Assembly: GCA_014729935.1 (NCBI GenBank)
Contig: WJJB01000039.1
Location: forward strand, 1-14,504
Reading direction: 5' to 3'
Source: Candidatus Bathyarchaeota archaeon
GTDB taxonomy: Archaea; Asgardarchaeota; Lokiarchaeia; Sigyniarchaeales; Sigyniarchaeaceae
Length of the DNA stretch: 14,504 nucleotides
Position numbers and translations under genes: made by a program. The notes beneath the pieces were generated by a model. It worked only from the letters and a program-made list of their open reading frames with translations, was not told the DNA's origin and did not search any database. The number at the start of each line of letters is the position of its first letter. The first letter of the stretch is position 1. Below are positions 7,737 to 14,504 of the stretch, in pieces.

Positions 7737-9214
7737 TACGTGACTTGCACGAGCATCCCGCACGAATCACACACGCATGGAGGTAAAAAGGCAAGGATTG
7801 AATTGCATCCTGGACATTGCATGTCATGGCGGGATTCACCAGGTTGAACGGTCACTTCGATAATTGGGATACCTTTCGTTATTATCCAATCCACGAATTG
7901 TTTGTTTCCCATGAGTCGTGTCTTCTTCTGGAAGAATGCAACCCTCCTCCACCCGAACCCGAACCTGGTAACCATGGCGTGCATCAAGCCATCCATCCAT
8001 TGCTCCAAGAATGGCCGTTCACCTTGCTCAAGGACCATTTCCAAGTAGGTCTTTGATTGCTTCTGGCGTAACTCCCAACCCAGGAATAGGGCATCCACCA
8101 AGGACGCCAAGATTTCCTCAAGATCGTCATCTCCAAGAGATTGCTGTAACAATAGTGCTTTCAAGCATGCATACCTCATTTCCACGAATTTCAAATCAAG
8201 GTAATGGTAGGTCCGGTTTGCGATATACCCGTGCGCCGGGTTCCACCATGTATCCACCTGGTACAGGATTTTCAGTGTGTCTTCACTCGGTTCTACGCCA
8301 GTAACTTCAGCCAGCATGCGCATGTAATCCTCTTGCATGGTGAAACATCCATAATTTGCGAGGATGGTATACGCCTCCTGAATGTCAGCATGAGAGGGCA
8401 TTACCTTGCTCAATTCAACCAACCGGGCGAAATCGGTGATTGAATGCTTGTTCAAGAGTCGGGGGTAGATAGCTAGAATCAGGGAGCCTGCGGGAACCTT
8501 GCAGGTCCTGCGAACGAGTTCTCCCAAGTGATCGATCCACACTGATGGAGTTCCATGAAGGTTGATACATTCTTCAATATTCTCCTTGGAACAGAACAGC
8601 TGGTAGATCCTCTCAACGTTGAACTGGAGATGCTCGTCCCGCAGCTTGTGAAGATAGCCATGCTTGATCAACTCCAAGATGAATTCAATGTCAATTCCGA
8701 TATCATGAAAATGAATCAGCAAATCATCGATGTCTTCATCGTGAAGGAATTCGATGTATCCTTTCAGGAAAAGGAATAAAATTGTCCCAGAATACCCGCT
8801 CATGAGCCGGGATACGATTTCGAACCGAAACACTCGTCGAGCCACTGGGTCACCGAGCTCGGCAAGTCGTTTCAATAACGGGAACGCAAGGTTGCTATGC
8901 AGTAATCTGGTATCGTAGCTATTTTCCGCCCATGCTTGGAGATTTGAACAATGACCCCAAAACTCGCTCTCGGGGGAGAGTTCGACGTTATCAATGTGGT
9001 ATCTTGTTGCGTCGTCATCATGCGCCGTGGAAGAGATGCGGGCGATTTCATCGATGGATTCTACCTCATCGAATGCATCCTTATTTTCAACAGGAATTTG
9101 TATTAGAATCCTCTTGCATTGATCGAACCTCTCACCATCAACATAGATGACCGTCGTCGAGCCTTCTAGTTTTAAATGGATGAAATCATTCACCACGAAC
9201 TCGCTCATCATCAT
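7730..9214 (-). CDS. Archaeal conserved protein, helical repeat body, C-terminal zinc ribbon
   Basis: A 494-residue soluble protein with no predicted TM segment. Residues 1-130 hold a conserved block (FVVNDFIHLKLEG near the start, then EFWGHCSNLQAWAENSYDTR at 84-103, and HSNLAFPLLKRLAELGDP). I remember this block as the N-terminal domain of many Asgard archaeal proteins that often carry leucine-rich repeats afterwards; this is memory, not a search. Here the middle (about 140-440) is predicted helical and lacks clear LRRs. The C-terminus is a zinc-ribbon-like element: C467, C470, C480, C482 and C485. The start has three ATGs in a row (9214, 9211, 9208) behind GGCAGGAT, so any may be used. It converges with GH3 and their ends overlap by 7 bp. 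The function is unknown; nucleic-acid or protein binding through the zinc ribbon is a guess. Confidence 0.85.
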   Translation of the reverse strand: MMMSEFVVNDFIHLKLEGSTTVIYVDGERFDQCKRILIQIPVENKDAFDEVESIDEIARISSTAHDDDATRYHIDNVELSPESEFWGHCSNLQAWAENSYDTRLLHSNLAFPLLKRLAELGDPVARRVFRFEIVSRLMSGYSGTILFLFLKGYIEFLHDEDIDDLLIHFHDIGIDIEFILELIKHGYLHKLRDEHLQFNVERIYQLFCSKENIEECINLHGTPSVWIDHLGELVRRTCKVPAGSLILAIYPRLLNKHSITDFARLVELSKVMPSHADIQEAYTILANYGCFTMQEDYMRMLAEVTGVEPSEDTLKILYQVDTWWNPAHGYIANRTYHYLDLKFVEMRYACLKALLLQQSLGDDDLEEILASLVDALFLGWELRQKQSKTYLEMVLEQGERPFLEQWMDGLMHAMVTRFGFGWRRVAFFQKKTRLMGNKQFVDWIITKGIPIIEVTVQPGESRHDMQCPGCNSILAFLPPCVCDSCGMLVQVTYQ

Positions 9215-9240
9215 ATCCTGCCGTGAAAAAAGGGGGCGGG

Positions 9241-9250
9241 GGAATTAAGT
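9241..9250 (-). promoter_or_regulatory. TATA-like box upstream of the 494-aa gene
   Basis: ACTTAATTCC on the minus strand is centred about 32 bases before the first ATG at 9214. A second candidate, CGAAAGGTATATTG (minus strand, 9308-9321), has a better BRE/TATA form but would give a leader of about 74 bases. The choice between them is open. Confidence 0.3.
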
Positions 9251-9379
9251 ATTCATCTTCTAAAACATGATCCAGGACATGGAATCAAGCAAACTCTCAA
9301 CAACCGGCAATATACCTTTCGAATGTCACCGAGTGGGAATTCCTTCAAGATATGCGCCTTCCACGCACTACCGGCGGAA

Positions 9380-9706
9380 TCAGAAACGCCCTCCCAGGAA
9401 AACACCACCAGTTATGAAAAAGAGGGCGGGGAGGAGGAATATCAGGAAAGATGCGGGAGTAACACCCCGCACTTGAATGTACCGGCTTGGATCATCAGGA
9501 TCGTAGAAAATGGTGGTCGTTCCCCCTTCCTTGTTTATCTGCCGCTTCAGCTTCCGGGACTCCTTCTTCCCACTTGATTTCACTACCTTGCCAGAATATG
9601 AATGTCCATCAACTTCGTAGGTCACATCGACGTGAACTTCATAATACGTGGGTCCATCTTCATCTTGGCGTTTTTTCCGTTCCGCATTGATCATTTTCGC
9701 TTCCAT
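9380..9706 (-). CDS. DUF3592-like small membrane protein (uninterrupted part)
   Basis: A 108-residue open frame. Seen: YYEVHVDVTYEVDGHSYSG, then TTTIFYDPDDPSRY, then a C-terminal TM segment (about residues 84-104). The pattern 'beta-strands, YEVDG.xYxG, xVxYDPxxP' is typical of DUF3592 domains of unknown function. Such proteins usually begin with a TM helix and a KWPS-type motif; here those lie upstream in the same frame but behind a TAG at 9743-9745 (see next entry). The ATG at 9706 falls inside the conserved motif, so it is a poor start. The gene follows the SGNH esterase gene by 70 bp with a T8 tract between and has its own TATA-like box, so it is probably transcribed separately. Confidence 0.65.
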   Translation of the reverse strand: MEAKMINAERKKRQDEDGPTYYEVHVDVTYEVDGHSYSGKVVKSSGKKESRKLKRQINKEGGTTTIFYDPDDPSRYIQVRGVTPASFLIFLLPALFFITGGVFLGGRF

Positions 9707-9826
9707 GGAAGGCCACTTGGTACTTTGAACGGCAATCTTGAACTAGGGAAATGCCACCTTGAAAAGTAATAGAGCACCAACCATGAGACAAATGATTCCT
9801 CCAACAATCGCAGGGATACTCGGCAT
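9707..9826 (-). other. In-frame N-terminal part of the DUF3592-like gene, interrupted by TAG
   Basis: From the ATG at 9826 the same frame as the DUF3592-like CDS reads 27 residues (MPSIPAIVGG, then a hydrophobic run to LLLFKVAFP), then TAG at 9743-9745, then 12 more sense codons ending KWPS before the ATG at 9706. The N-terminal TM helix and KWPS are what the family normally has at this place, and a TATA-like box lies 28 bases before the ATG. So the intact gene appears to run from 9826 to 9380 (148 residues counting the TAG). The TAG could be a nonsense mutation, a sequencing error, or a decoded codon. Confidence 0.6.
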
Positions 9827-9847
9827 GTACGGGAGAACACGGGGTAT

Positions 9848-9863
9848 GGAAAATATTCTTTCC
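9848..9863 (-). promoter_or_regulatory. BRE/TATA-like box of the DUF3592-like gene
   Basis: Minus-strand GGAAAGAATATTTTCC contains a BRE-like GGAAAG and a TATA-like AATATTT centred 28 bases before the ATG at 9826. This supports a leaderless start at 9826, upstream of the TAG. Confidence 0.45.
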
Positions 9864-9883
9864 TTGCTCCAGCCAGGATGGCA

Positions 9884-9895
9884 AGAAAAAAAATT
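9884..9895 (-). terminator. Oligo-T terminator of the SGNH esterase gene
   Basis: A run of eight T on the minus strand (9886-9893) begins 4 bases beyond the TGA of the esterase gene. It fits archaeal U-tract termination. Confidence 0.5.
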
Positions 9896-9896
9896 C

Positions 9897-10943
9897 TCAC
9901 GGTTCAAGATTCAATATCTTCGAGATGACGGGTGAAAGGTGGTTCGCGTATTGCATGAAACCTGCCTGGTTGGGGTGAATCCGATCGGTCGTGAGCTCGT
10001 TGATGTTACCAGGATTGATGATATCCATTGCATCGGTATAGAAAATGTTTTTATTTCCTTTTTCTACTTCCCGATCGAACACCTGTTTAATTTCCTGCCG
10101 TATTTCTTCAATATTTGCCCGCATGTGGTCTCCTTCTTGGCCAAGAGGACCGCCGGTTTGGAGATTTATTAAAAGGATAGGCACGGTGGGATGACTGCTT
10201 TTGAGTCTATCTACCATTCCCTGGTACCTGGTATAAATGAAGTCTTTTTCGTCGTCTCCCCAAATATTGATCCCCCAATCCAAGATGTACATCACGGGAT
10301 GGTCGATGGAGGCAAGTAGACCAGCCACCTCGGACTCGCCTTTCCCTGTGCCACCAAAACCGAGATTGAGGAAGTCCATGTTCAATTGTCTTGCAATGAT
10401 CGCGGGATACGTGATTCCTGGACGCTGCGCGTGGGATCCATGCGTGATTGACGATCCGTAAAATACCAGGTGTCCTGGTTTCTTGAATTCACGGGAAATG
10501 GGATGTATTTCTGGCTCCTTGTTCCAATGCTTTGACTCGAGCACAAGTAGGTTCAGCTGGATCCGGACGTGGAATGGAAGGTATATCGTGTAGTCGTGTT
10601 CCCGGGTGCCATCTAGCTCAGCCATCAGTACCACGTCGCCTAACCCCGTGGGGCTCATGATAGTTTGCATGAGCTTCCCATCTTGATAAATATCGAACCC
10701 GTTGGCATTCCGGCAGAATCGATCAAATGACAAGTCACCCACGTAACTCACGTCCAATATCAAGGCATCACAACGAGTCCTGAATGACACCCGCACTCCT
10801 GATGGCATTTCCACCTTGTTCCATAGGGCGGGATCGAGCTTTTTCCTTGCTCCGAGCGGGAACCGGCATAAAGCATCGTTGTACCAGCCCAAGCCAGCCA
10901 CCATGCCCATCCGGTGCAACTCGGCTACAGTGAATTCAACCAT
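9897..10943 (-). CDS. SGNH/GDSL-type esterase with GxDLY-like N-terminal domain
   Basis: A 348-residue hydrolase, probably a carbohydrate or acyl esterase. Residues 1-150 form a beta-rich domain with GFDIY (82-86), which fits the GxDLY motif of the SGNH-esterase N-terminal domain (PF14607); residues 155-348 are the catalytic domain (PF14606 type). Catalytic residues seen: nucleophile S165 in YGSSITHG, oxyanion residues G197/G198 in NLGFGGTG and N226 in GIN, and D320 and H323 in DRIHP. No signal peptide, so it is likely cytoplasmic. The ATG at 10943 is preferred to the upstream TTG at 10955 because a TATA-like box lies 25 bases before it. Proximity to GH3 suggests work on acylated sugars such as acetylated xylo-oligosaccharides, but this is an inference and the substrate is unknown. 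Confidence 0.9.
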   Translation of the reverse strand: MVEFTVAELHRMGMVAGLGWYNDALCRFPLGARKKLDPALWNKVEMPSGVRVSFRTRCDALILDVSYVGDLSFDRFCRNANGFDIYQDGKLMQTIMSPTGLGDVVLMAELDGTREHDYTIYLPFHVRIQLNLLVLESKHWNKEPEIHPISREFKKPGHLVFYGSSITHGSHAQRPGITYPAIIARQLNMDFLNLGFGGTGKGESEVAGLLASIDHPVMYILDWGINIWGDDEKDFIYTRYQGMVDRLKSSHPTVPILLINLQTGGPLGQEGDHMRANIEEIRQEIKQVFDREVEKGNKNIFYTDAMDIINPGNINELTTDRIHPNQAGFMQYANHLSPVISKILNLEP

Positions 10944-10959
10944 GGGTATAACCAATATT

Positions 10960-10973
10960 CAAAGTAAATAAAT
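10960..10973 (-). promoter_or_regulatory. TATA-like box of the SGNH esterase gene
   Basis: Minus-strand ATTTATTTAC is centred about 25 bases before the ATG at 10943. A second strong element, CGTATAAAAC (minus strand, 11054-11063), would start transcription near 11033. The 211-bp gap between the two genes holds no supported gene. Confidence 0.4.
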
Positions 10974-11137
10974 AATTTTTTGCCAATTTGATAAAGAAGA
11001 GCTTATCCATCTTGCGAGAATAAGGTCAATCTCCTTAACCAGTAAAGGATGGATGTTTTATACGTTTTTGCGAAAGAAAACACGCCCCTTTAGTTAGTTA
11101 GGTCGTAGTAGTTCAATGAACGCATTGCGAATTCTGG

Positions 11138-11154
11138 AAAAAGAATAAAAGAAA
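11138..11154 (-). terminator. T-rich terminator of the large surface protein gene
   Basis: Directly after the TGA at 11155-11157 the minus strand reads a T-rich run (TTTCTTTTATTCTTTTT). This fits an archaeal terminator and separates this gene from the esterase gene downstream. Confidence 0.45.
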
Positions 11155-14100
11155 TCATGAACCGGGGAGTTTCTTTTTCTTCACCGGGTCATGTTGTCTC
11201 GGGATAGCAGTGCTTGTCTTGCGATTTGATTGCTTTCGAGACAAGAGCGCGACCAACGTGGCAATCACAATCGCAACTGCCACCAGAAGGGCTCCAACAA
11301 CGATCGCGTCGCCTAGCGCGAACATGCCAACATCTCCAGCAGGGACGGAAAAAACACTGGTATAGGCAATATTATCATTTTCATGATCAGGCTTGCTAGT
11401 TCCATCCTTGTTGCTGATGGTCTCATTAATCTCATTAAGTGGATCCACCTTCAACATGAAAAGAAGCATTTCACTCGTGTCGATTCCATCCGCGGATATG
11501 GCAAAGGTTTTGGATTCGTCCACACCCAAGGAGAACGGTGAAAGCGAATTATCAAACACGGTAATACCAAGGGATTGGCAGGAAATCTCGACCCTCACTG
11601 CAGTTGCAGCATGGATCCCGTCATTCTTGATGGTGAAAAGAATCGTGTACGCGTGGCCAACCCGGATCTCGCTCACAGAGAAGTTCACAACACGCAGATT
11701 TGGCATTGGATGGGACCAAATAGACACTGGAGATGTACATGTACTGATTTCCTGCATATCGGTGAATCCATCGCCATCGGTATCCACGCTCCACGGGTTC
11801 GTCCCGTTGCCCCACTCGTGGTTATCTGCCACGCCATCGCCATCCGAGTCCTGCGCGCACCCGTTGGTCTGGTAACCATCAGCCCCGGGCGTGGCTTCCT
11901 CCAGGTCGTCCAATCCATCACCATCGGTATCCACGCTCCACGGGTTCGTCCCGTTGCCCCACTCGTGGTTATCTGCCACGCCATCGCCATCCGAATCATT
12001 ATTACAGGGATTGGAATAGAAGCCGTCCATGCCGAGAGAGTACTCCTCCCCGTTCAACAACCCATCTCCATCAAAATCTGCATTTAGTGGTAGGCGCACG
12101 ATTGGCAAAAAATCGACGGAATTTGAAGTTCCACCTATAGTGTCGTACGGTGTATCTCCGATACCATCATGTGGTGCGAAATCATTTCCCACGTAATCAT
12201 CCCAATAATTCCCTGCTCCAGTATCATTCCAGTTGTTCGATATCCCATCATCCGTGTTGTTGAGGATATAGAACAGGTTAAGCGAGATGGTCGAAGTAGA
12301 AGTGCTCGGTGAGAGGTACAATCCTCCTTCTTCACCTGGGTTGCCAGCCATCCCGTCTATCCCATCCACTGGAGTGGGGGAACCACCTCCAGTGCCAGCA
12401 ATCCCGTGAGAACCACCGATACCACCAGTGCCACCGCTGACAGTCGAATAAAACTCATTACGGGTGAAATTATTCGAGACTGATGTTCCTTGCGTGAAAA
12501 AACTCATTCCATCCCCGCCATCTCCACCATTGCCACCATTGCCACCATCGCCCGCGACAACACCGGCTCCCCGGGCGCCACCATTAGCCCCGTCCCCGCC
12601 GTTCCCACCATCGCCCGCGATTATCCCAGTCATGGATGAAGCATTAAATACACAGTTGCTAGCCGTATTAAACGACATTGCTGCAACCATCCCCCCTGGT
12701 GAGCCATCCCCGCCATTGCCACCATCACCACCGGTTCCACCACTCGCCGCGTGGCCGCCCAAACCACCATCGCCACCGTTGCCACCATTGCCACTTGATA
12801 ATGCATGCAATAGTAATGCATCGACATGAACATGATTGGAATCGTGAATGTGCAATCCAAGCAAGGAACCACCGATACCACCAATGCTCCCCGCCCCACC
12901 ACTACCACCATTGTTTGCATTGCTATCTTCTCCATTCCCGCCGTTTCCGCCATTACCACCATTTCCGGCTCTCGCGTGACCAACCGATTGGTTGATACAA
13001 TCTACCAAGGAAGATTGATGCAAGGATATCCCACGCGCAACACCCCCATTTCCACCGGAAGCCCCATTCCCGCCATCGCCGCTGTTCCCTCCTTCTCCAC
13101 CGGTATTGCCAGAGCCACCAGTTCCACCGTTTCCACCGGTAATGTTTTCCATGATGTCATCTTGGAACACGGTTCCATTAACATTTTTTGCGAAAATTCC
13201 GCTGGTAAACCCACCGGTACCACCTGGACCGCCGTTACCACCTTCGAGTGCAGTCCATCCCATGTGTGTCGCACCAATACCACCAACACCACCAGCGCCC
13301 CCGTGTCCAGAGAATAGATTCATCAACGTGTTTCCCGAAGTAATACCTTGATCTACCATTTCCAGCTCGATTCCAATACTCGAACCACCCATGCCCCCCG
13401 CACCGCCATGTCCTCCCCGGGATGGATGGGTAGGTCCAACATACCCGTTTCCCCCACCCCCCCCGGATCCACCAGACGCAAGCAGGAAAAGATTATCCAA
13501 GACGAAGACATCCATGCTATTGATTGTTAAGATCCCGGTTGCATTCCCCGCGTCACCGCCAGGACCAGCATCATATCCATCCCCCCCCAAACCACCTTCA
13601 CCAGCATGTAAGTCCGTGAAAATCGTATCTTGTACGTGGCATCCACGGGTATCATTTACCAAGACACCGGTAGCATTCCCACCTTTTCCACCGGCTCTGC
13701 CAGGAAACGAGCCAGTGCTGCCATTACCGCCATCACCACCAGAGCCACCGGTGATGGGGCCGACGTTGCTTTCCTTCAAGGAAACATTCGTGCAATTATG
13801 AAAGTGAATTCCTGTACCAGCACCACCATTCGTGCCTGGAGTATCGGGCATCCCCTGCGATCCGGAAGTGCCATTGATATCGGCAATGGTGCAATTGATC
13901 ACTCCCACGTTGGAGGCATTCTCCACCAGGATGCCGGTGTTTGCGTTCACGAGCATGCAATCTCTAATTTCGACGAAAAGGTGGGTATTCCTTATTTCTA
14001 TACATCTCCCGCTTCCACCAGCATCAATCACCCAGTTGGAGATAATGAACGGGTCTTCCTCGGTGCCTGCCACAAACGGGTCATGCACGCCATTTTCAAA

Positions 14101-14292
14101 GAGGAAATCAGTGTTATCCTCAATCACTATGGGTATTCGCGGTTGCGGGGCGGATCTAGAAATTACACCTGGTATTTCAAGCCGTCCTTCACCATTTTGA
14201 TTTTGTCCAAGGTTGAATCCATTCCAAGATACTAGAACGCAACATAAACAGGCTATTAGGATAAATTTCTTGCAATATTTCCCGAGATTCAT
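11155..14292 (-). CDS. Surface beta-helix protein with glycine-rich loops, TSP3-like repeats, CARDB and TM anchor
   Basis: A 1045-residue protein, probably secreted and anchored in the membrane. Order: signal peptide (about 1-28, FILIACLCCVLVSW); beta-helix coils from about 60; ten cassettes of 40-61 residues (about 118-655), each with a coil of about 24 residues and, in nine, a glycine-rich loop; a NosD-like end (NNWNDTGAGNYWDDY); DxDGDG calcium-binding TSP3-like repeats (about 739-850); a CARDB domain (about 863-983); a TM helix (about 997-1017) and a basic tail with KKKK. Several N-x-S/T sequons suggest glycosylation. The start at 14292 places the signal peptide at the N-terminus and lies about 42 bases from a TATATATA box, with GGGTGGAG 10 bases upstream; ATGs at 14316 and 14388 are alternatives. 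Role unknown: adhesion, carbohydrate binding or cell-surface structure are possible. Confidence 0.88.
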   Translation of the reverse strand: MNLGKYCKKFILIACLCCVLVSWNGFNLGQNQNGEGRLEIPGVISRSAPQPRIPIVIEDNTDFLFENGVHDPFVAGTEEDPFIISNWVIDAGGSGRCIEIRNTHLFVEIRDCMLVNANTGILVENASNVGVINCTIADINGTSGSQGMPDTPGTNGGAGTGIHFHNCTNVSLKESNVGPITGGSGGDGGNGSTGSFPGRAGGKGGNATGVLVNDTRGCHVQDTIFTDLHAGEGGLGGDGYDAGPGGDAGNATGILTINSMDVFVLDNLFLLASGGSGGGGGNGYVGPTHPSRGGHGGAGGMGGSSIGIELEMVDQGITSGNTLMNLFSGHGGAGGVGGIGATHMGWTALEGGNGGPGGTGGFTSGIFAKNVNGTVFQDDIMENITGGNGGTGGSGNTGGEGGNSGDGGNGASGGNGGVARGISLHQSSLVDCINQSVGHARAGNGGNGGNGGNGEDSNANNGGSGGAGSIGGIGGSLLGLHIHDSNHVHVDALLLHALSSGNGGNGGDGGLGGHAASGGTGGDGGNGGDGSPGGMVAAMSFNTASNCVFNASSMTGIIAGDGGNGGDGANGGARGAGVVAGDGGNGGNGGDGGDGMSFFTQGTSVSNNFTRNEFYSTVSGGTGGIGGSHGIAGTGGGSPTPVDGIDGMAGNPGEEGGLYLSPSTSTSTISLNLFYILNNTDDGISNNWNDTGAGNYWDDYVGNDFAPHDGIGDTPYDTIGGTSNSVDFLPIVRLPLNADFDGDGLLNGEEYSLGMDGFYSNPCNNDSDGDGVADNHEWGNGTNPWSVDTDGDGLDDLEEATPGADGYQTNGCAQDSDGDGVADNHEWGNGTNPWSVDTDGDGFTDMQEISTCTSPVSIWSHPMPNLRVVNFSVSEIRVGHAYTILFTIKNDGIHAATAVRVEISCQSLGITVFDNSLSPFSLGVDESKTFAISADGIDTSEMLLFMLKVDPLNEINETISNKDGTSKPDHENDNIAYTSVFSVPAGDVGMFALGDAIVVGALLVAVAIVIATLVALLSRKQSNRKTSTAIPRQHDPVKKKKLPGS
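11743..12078 (-). repeat. TSP3-like calcium-binding repeats with a 74-bp exact duplication
   Basis: Encodes several DxDGDGxxDxxE motifs. The 74-bp blocks at 11774-11847 and 11921-11994 are identical, 147 bp (49 codons) apart, and extend left with one mismatch. The exact DNA identity points to recent tandem duplication or gene conversion. It encodes the shared DNHEWGNGTNPWSVDTDGDG unit. Confidence 0.9.
12328..13941 (-). repeat. Ten beta-helix cassettes, nine with glycine-rich loops
   Basis: The coding region divides into ten in-frame cassettes of 40-61 codons. Each starts with a coil of about 24 residues (pattern xxGIxxxxSxxxxxxxN). The glycine run then begins at cassette residue 23-25 in all of cassettes 1-9, giving GGxGGxGG-rich loops of 20-37 residues, rich in N, D and S. 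The first cassette (13822-13941) has a short PG/SG loop only. Confidence 0.85.
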
Positions 14293-14328
14293 TTTTTTTC
14301 GTCTCCACCCATACATTACATTCTCCCT

Positions 14329-14338
14329 GATATATACC
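14329..14338 (-). promoter_or_regulatory. TATA-like box of the surface protein gene
   Basis: Minus-strand GGTATATATC lies upstream of the ATG at 14292 and predicts a transcription start near 14307. It makes the ATG at 14388, which is upstream of the box, an unlikely start. Confidence 0.4.
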
Positions 14339-14504
14339 TTGCACAGTTGATGACTAGTCGCGTTTTTTTGGAAAAAGTTGGACATCATCGCCTCGTGGCC
14401 CCGGGCGTGGATTCAAGGGTTTTTCAAGTCTTGATGGAATGTCTTGCCATGAATGCAAATATTCTACCTCACCATTCCCGTTTCTTGAGCACCGGCGACG
14501 TGGC

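Noticed and set aside
12464..12829. Proline-rich open frames on the plus strand (PPSPPLPPLPP type)
   Set aside because: They are the antisense shadow of GGN/GGD codons of the surface protein; no start signal or promoter supports them.
12328..13941. Regular repeats suggesting a CRISPR array
   Set aside because: The repeats are in-frame codons for glycine-rich loops of variable length with no constant repeat or spacer structure.
14354..14503. Fifty-codon open frame entering from the right edge on the minus strand and ending in TAG
   Set aside because: Fifty open codons arise often by chance, and no recognisable motif is present; it could be the tail of an outside gene but cannot be supported.

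Overview
The window most likely comes from an archaeon, possibly an Asgard (Promethearchaeota) lineage. Several minus-strand and plus-strand genes have a TATA-like element 24-28 bases before the ATG, which fits leaderless archaeal transcripts, and some genes end in oligo-T tracts of the archaeal terminator type. The large surface protein has an N-terminal signal peptide and a C-terminal membrane anchor with a lysine-rich tail. The 494-residue protein carries an N-terminal domain that I remember, without a search, as common in Asgard genomes. The lineage call is an inference; no rRNA or other phylogenetic marker is present.

Layout, left to right. 4-1197 (+) is a four-TM protein that looks like two tandem copies of a [2 TM + soluble beta-rich] unit. 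1379-3574 (-) is a full-length catalase-peroxidase KatG, divergent from a PerR/Fur-family regulator at 3790-4227 (+). Between them lies a 15-bp element that matches the PerR box at 13 of 15 positions, so this is an autonomous peroxide-defence module. 4248-5363 (-) is a URO-D-fold protein that is not HemE. Across a 222-bp gap it diverges from a cytoplasmic GH3 glycosidase (5586-7736, +). That GH3 gene overlaps, tail to tail by 7 bp, the 494-aa archaeal protein with a C-terminal zinc ribbon (7730-9214, -).

9380-9826 (-) is a small DUF3592-like membrane protein whose reading frame is interrupted by one in-frame TAG. 9897-10943 (-) is an SGNH esterase with an N-terminal GxDLY-type domain. 11155-14292 (-) encodes a 1045-aa secreted and membrane-anchored protein. 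In order it holds a beta-helix built of ten cassettes, nine with long glycine-rich loops, then calcium-binding TSP3-like repeats, a CARDB domain and a TM anchor.

Functionally the genes suggest carbohydrate use (GH3 glycosidase, esterase, possibly the URO-D partner), oxidative-stress defence (KatG/PerR) and a large cell-surface structure. The items most worth a second look are the beta-helix with one glycine-rich loop per coil, the TAG inside the DUF3592 gene (with the only other TAG, the stop of the first gene, followed by TAA nine codons later), and the PerR operator in an apparently archaeal promoter.
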